In this document: positions 61,256 to 64,000 of the stretch, one piece after another
Position numbering within the stretch: the stretch's first letter is position 1
Layout of the letters: each line of letters opens with the position of its first letter
Assembly: GCA_963575645.1 (NCBI GenBank)
Contig: OY754473.1
Span: forward strand, 620,001-684,000
Length of the DNA: 64,000 bases
From: Xanthostigma xanthostigma
Taxonomy: Eukaryota; Arthropoda; Insecta; Raphidioptera; Raphidiidae
Reading direction: 5' to 3'
Notes under the pieces: model-generated
What the model was told of the DNA's origin: nothing
Seen by the model: the letters and a program-made list of their open reading frames with translations, nothing else
Databases searched by the model: none
Translations under genes and position numbers: made by a program

Positions 61256-62091
61256 ATATAAAAAAAATTTTTTTTCATTGAAAAAATGAATAAAAATTGA
61301 AAAATTGCCCATAATGGTGATTTTTGCAAAAACAATAAATTTGAAGCTTTGGGGCACTAAGAAAAAAAAATCGCATCGTTTTGAATTTTTCAGGGATTTT
61401 TCAGGACACTTTAAGGTTGAAAAATTACTGACGATATCCTTCGTTCATCCATTTTATCCAAAGTTATACCAATTTATCCAAATATCCTTAATTACGCAAA
61501 TTTTTATCCTTTTTTCAATCAAGATTTTTGCTTCGAAAAAAATTTTTTCGTCAATAGCCATTCACAGTATCTTATAGGGAATATTGTGAAGTTTTTAAAA
61601 CCCCCCATCGATTTTCTATACGATCATTATTTCCAGAGTTATTGATTATTAAAGTTAAAAAGATGCTTTTGGCTTTGACTGACGATAACTCTGCGGCAAA
61701 TCATCGTACAGGCTTCATGAGTACATCAAATTAAAGGGCATTAAATTTTCTACGAGAGTTTTCGAGTGGAATGATGGAAAAAAATTTTTTGAAGTCCGTA
61801 TACCTTTTTTTAGACAAGAAAAAATTTGGAAAATTTTTTTTTTGGTAGTTTCTTTAAAATTTCTCCAGATTCAAACATAAAAAAAAAATTCATGGTCATA
61901 CCTGAAAACCAGATACTTGGAGCTATAATTTGCTTTTTTTTTATTTTCTGTACAATCATTTCCCTCGGAGTTACAGCTCGTTGAATATTACCCAAAAATT
62001 TAGATTTTTTTTTATATCCCTTAATTTTTGTTACTAGTGTAGTTTTAAAGATCTTTTATAATTGTTTTTAAGCTGTAAAAAAAACCAAACT
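61256..62091. other. AT-rich non-coding repeat-like stretch
   Basis: Rich in GAAAAAAATTTTTT-type blocks, with sections that recall non-coding parts of DNA transposons; no gene or TIR recognised. It ends where polymerase copy 8 starts. Confidence 0.4.
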
Positions 62092-62757
62092 TTCATTCGC
62101 TGTCGATATTTGATGAAAATTTCGTTGCCGTACAGATGAAACGTTTAAGCGTAACTCATAGTAAACCCAATTATGTAGGATTCACTGTACTCGATCTGTT
62201 CAAATTTTTAATGTATGAATTTTATTATGACTATATGAAAAAGAAATAGGTACGGCGAGTGCGTTAAACTTCTCTACACAGACACCGATTCTCTGATGAT
62301 GGAAATAAAAACTGAAGATTTTTATTCCGACATCAAAACCGATTTACACATATTTGATACGTCCGGTTATGCCTTAGATAATCAGTACGGTCTTCCGATC
62401 GTCAATAAAAAAGTACTCGGACTCATGAAAGACGAGGCGAACGGAAAAATCATCGACGTCTTCGTCGGACTTCGTTCTAAAATGTATGCGTTTAGAGTGT
62501 ATCGTTTTAGAACGAAAAAACGATTAAAGGGAATTCGCAAAAACGTCGTAGAAAAAGTTCCCATTTCTGATTATCTCAAGTGTTTGACCGGAAAGAAATC
62601 GGTTCGTTGTCAGATGTCTGTTTTTCGATCGATAAAACACGTTCTTTTCACACAAAACGTGTGCCAAAGTCGCTCTATCGGTTGAAGACGATAAACGTTG
62701 TTTATTGCCCAATTCGACAGACACTTTAGCATACGGACATGTAAAATTAAACGAATA
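62092..62757 (+). pseudogene. PolB C-terminal region, copy 8
   Basis: Plus-strand copy of the last part of the polymerase. It starts in the palm (QMKRLSVTHSKPNYVGFTV), passes motif C (YTDTDS at about 62277-62295, preceded by a frame break) and then MEIKTEDFYSDIKTD, NKKVLGLMKDEANGK, GLRSKMYAFRVYRFR and GKKSVRCQM. A one-base insertion near 62665 shifts the frame; the conserved end (DDKR...TLAYGH) follows in another frame to a stop at 62757. It is nearly identical to copy 4 (23330-24040), including about 35 bases of shared 3' flank, so the two derive from a recent common source. Nothing of the N-terminal two thirds is present. Confidence 0.8.
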
Positions 62758-62844
62758 ATTAATTAATAATAATACAAGGTAGTATTTGACATTGAAATAA
62801 TTAAAAAGAAAAACTAAATATTGTTCTTTTACTTACCGATAAAG

Positions 62845-62930
62845 TAAAAGCCCGCTCGGGCCATCTCTTCGCGCCTGACAAAAAGTGTCAGAGGGGCGCG
62901 GTCAAAAGAGCGTACGCGCTCCTGATAATT
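62845..62930. repeat. GC-rich block with consecutive hairpins
   Basis: Within an otherwise AT-rich region, GCCCGCTCGGGC, CTGACAAAAAGTGTCAG and GAGCGTACGCGCTC follow one another, each able to form a short stem-loop. The block lies about 90 bases after polymerase copy 8. Confidence 0.5.
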
Positions 62931-62939
62931 CTTCATGAT

Positions 62940-63057
62940 GAGAAAAAAAAATATTCAAAAAGATTTTTTTTTTTAAACTTTAAAATTAAACCCATTATTT
63001 ACAAATGGGTTTAATTTTAAAGTTTAAAAAAAAATCTTTTTGAATATTTTTTTTTCT
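62940..63057. repeat. 118-bp near-perfect palindrome
   Basis: GAGAAAAAAAAATATTCAAA and its complement form arms of about 55 bp around a short AATGGG/CCCATT centre near 62998. AT-rich and non-coding. Confidence 0.8.
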
Positions 63058-63550
63058 CCGTTCCTGGGGAATAATGTAACGGAACGTTATATTTTGATCA
63101 CCCTGTATTCCTTTTTTTTTTTTGAATGTTTGATTTTGTAGGATCATACTGGTCAGTCAGTCGACGAAAAGATTCCTGAATGATAAGGTCATATAAATCG
63201 ATTTTTTTTTTATAAAAAGTTACAAAAATATATATTTAGAATTTAAGTTTAAAATTTATAAATAAAATAAAATAACCAAAATTTATGTTAAAAATATTAA
63301 AATTACAAAATTCAAATCTACAAAACAGAAATTATACAAAAATTACAAACAACAAAACAAAATTAAAATCTACAAAAAACAGAAATTATATGAAATTATA
63401 GTAAAATTACAAATAACAAAGTATATATTATTATTATATTAAAATTGCAAACATATTAAAATTTATATTAACATTGTAAAATTATAAAATAAAACCAAAA
63501 TTTATATCATTTAAAATTAATAAAAATACAATTATTCTAAGGTAAGCAAA
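63058..63550. other. AT-rich spacer
   Basis: Repetitive AAATTACAAA/AAATCTACAAA-type sequence; no gene. Confidence 0.45.
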
Positions 63551-63790
63551 TTATTTTATTATTGGCAATATATCCGGCTGTTGAAAATTTGAACAAATTC
63601 TGGGGCGATAGATACAGCTTAACTCATGTGTTTGAAGCTCTCCAGGATGAACAATATGGCTAGAGCTGTATCTACAAACTGCATGAGGGATGTTTGAATG
63701 CCTCTGTTTACAAGTGTGATAGTGCTTTGACAGTCTGTGTCTCAACACCACGTGCGACTTATTGAAAAAACACGTTGTAAATTGATCCAT
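63551..63790 (-). CDS. Double CHHC zinc-finger protein, GTSF1/Asterix-like, third copy
   Basis: A 79-residue ORF from the ATG at 63790. Finger 1 is CFFNKSHVVLRHRLSKHYHTC and finger 2 is CRYSSSHIVHPGELQTHELSC, both with exact C-x5-H-x9-H-x3-C spacing. A short tail follows (YRPRICSNFQQPDILPIIK); the long acidic C-terminal region of the 9991 copy is absent, so the protein may be truncated or continue by splicing (a GTAAG-like sequence is not obvious). The acceptor GAATCTTTCAG immediately precedes the ATG and a donor GTAAGC is at 63887, giving a 97-base leader intron as in the other copies. Both fingers are intact, so RNA or tRNA binding of the kind known for GTSF1 fingers is plausible. Confidence 0.7.
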   Translation of the reverse strand: MDQFTTCFFNKSHVVLRHRLSKHYHTCKQRHSNIPHAVCRYSSSHIVHPGELQTHELSCIYRPRICSNFQQPDILPIIK

Positions 63791-63959
63791 CTGAAAGATT
63801 CAGTTATAAAAATTAAATCACAGTCAACCAGCTTGATAAACTGGTTAATAAATAAAAATTGAAATTACAATTATTAAAATTGCTTACTGATATACTTTTT
63901 TCACACAAATCGAAAAAACACGGTAACAATAATGGTAGCACACGTTTCAAAATGATCTG

Positions 63960-63998
63960 TAAAGAATTGGAGCTGTGCAGCTTTATATATAAAATTGT
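63960..63998 (-). promoter_or_regulatory. TATA promoter of the third CHHC gene
   Basis: Minus-strand TTTATATATAAAGCTGCACA at about 63976-63995 with a TTTACAGATC initiator-like site about 25-30 bases downstream, followed by the leader exon that ends at the 63887 donor. Confidence 0.45.
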
Positions 63999-64000
63999 GT

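Noticed and set aside
62940-63057. Viral terminal hairpin
   Set aside because: It is AT-rich, occurs once, and does not flank any element copy on both sides; a simple foldback is the safer reading.

Overview
This is eukaryotic nuclear DNA, almost certainly from an insect or another arthropod. It is very AT-rich, has spliceosomal donor and acceptor sites, TATA boxes followed by TCAGT-like initiators, and a dense mix of insect transposons: piggyBac, DD41D mariner, pogo, IS630-like, hAT MITE, Ty3/gypsy with Env, BEL/Pao, LINEs and long foldback elements. I find no conventional host housekeeping gene. The order cannot be fixed from the sequence alone.

The distinctive content is a multicopy, virus-like or selfish-element gene set built around a protein-primed-type family B DNA polymerase (DNA_pol_B_2 class). 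Its long ORF starts with C2H2 zinc fingers and carries a recombination endonuclease VII-like domain between exonuclease motifs I and II. Eight degraded copies of this ORF are present: minus strand at 2996-3403, 4935-7074, 10672-13095 and 23368-25356; plus strand at 33541-34400, 51664-51757, 55418-56960 and 62092-62757. Travelling with it are a small OB-fold-like protein (eight copies), a two-exon unit ('A') spliced upstream of that protein, a GTSF1/Asterix-like double CHHC zinc-finger protein (three copies), a cysteine-rich protein, a basic TPK-repeat protein and two small unrecognised proteins. None of the Maverick hallmark genes (retroviral-type integrase in the same unit, packaging ATPase, protease, capsids) was recognised with the set.

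Layout: 1-3.0 kb holds a membrane zinc protein fragment, a BESS-type exon and a piggyBac tail. 3.0-14.2 kb is a head-to-tail minus-strand array of two to three element units. 14.2-22 kb holds an Env-bearing gypsy fragment, pogo and SWIM-like remnants, a piggyBac with a mariner inside it, and a second copy of the membrane zinc protein. 23.3-27 kb is a further element copy carrying the polymerase core. 27-33.5 kb is repeats, a BEL/Pao-Env chimera and a CHHC gene. 33.5-35.4 kb is a plus-strand element fragment. 35.4-49 kb is retroelement, nuclease and MITE debris. 49-57 kb is a plus-strand element copy split by nested insertions. 57-64 kb holds foldbacks, a LINE, a polymerase C-terminal copy and a third CHHC gene.

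Within a unit the genes lie on one strand, often only a few to a few hundred bases apart, in the order A, OB-like, (small ORFs), C2H2-EndoVII-PolB, CHHC, basic protein. A replication module (polymerase, nuclease, putative ssDNA-binding protein) together with a piRNA-factor-like protein is the most interesting combination here. Most polymerase copies are clearly dead through stops, frameshifts and truncation, while several small genes (OB-like, CHHC, Cys-rich) remain open.
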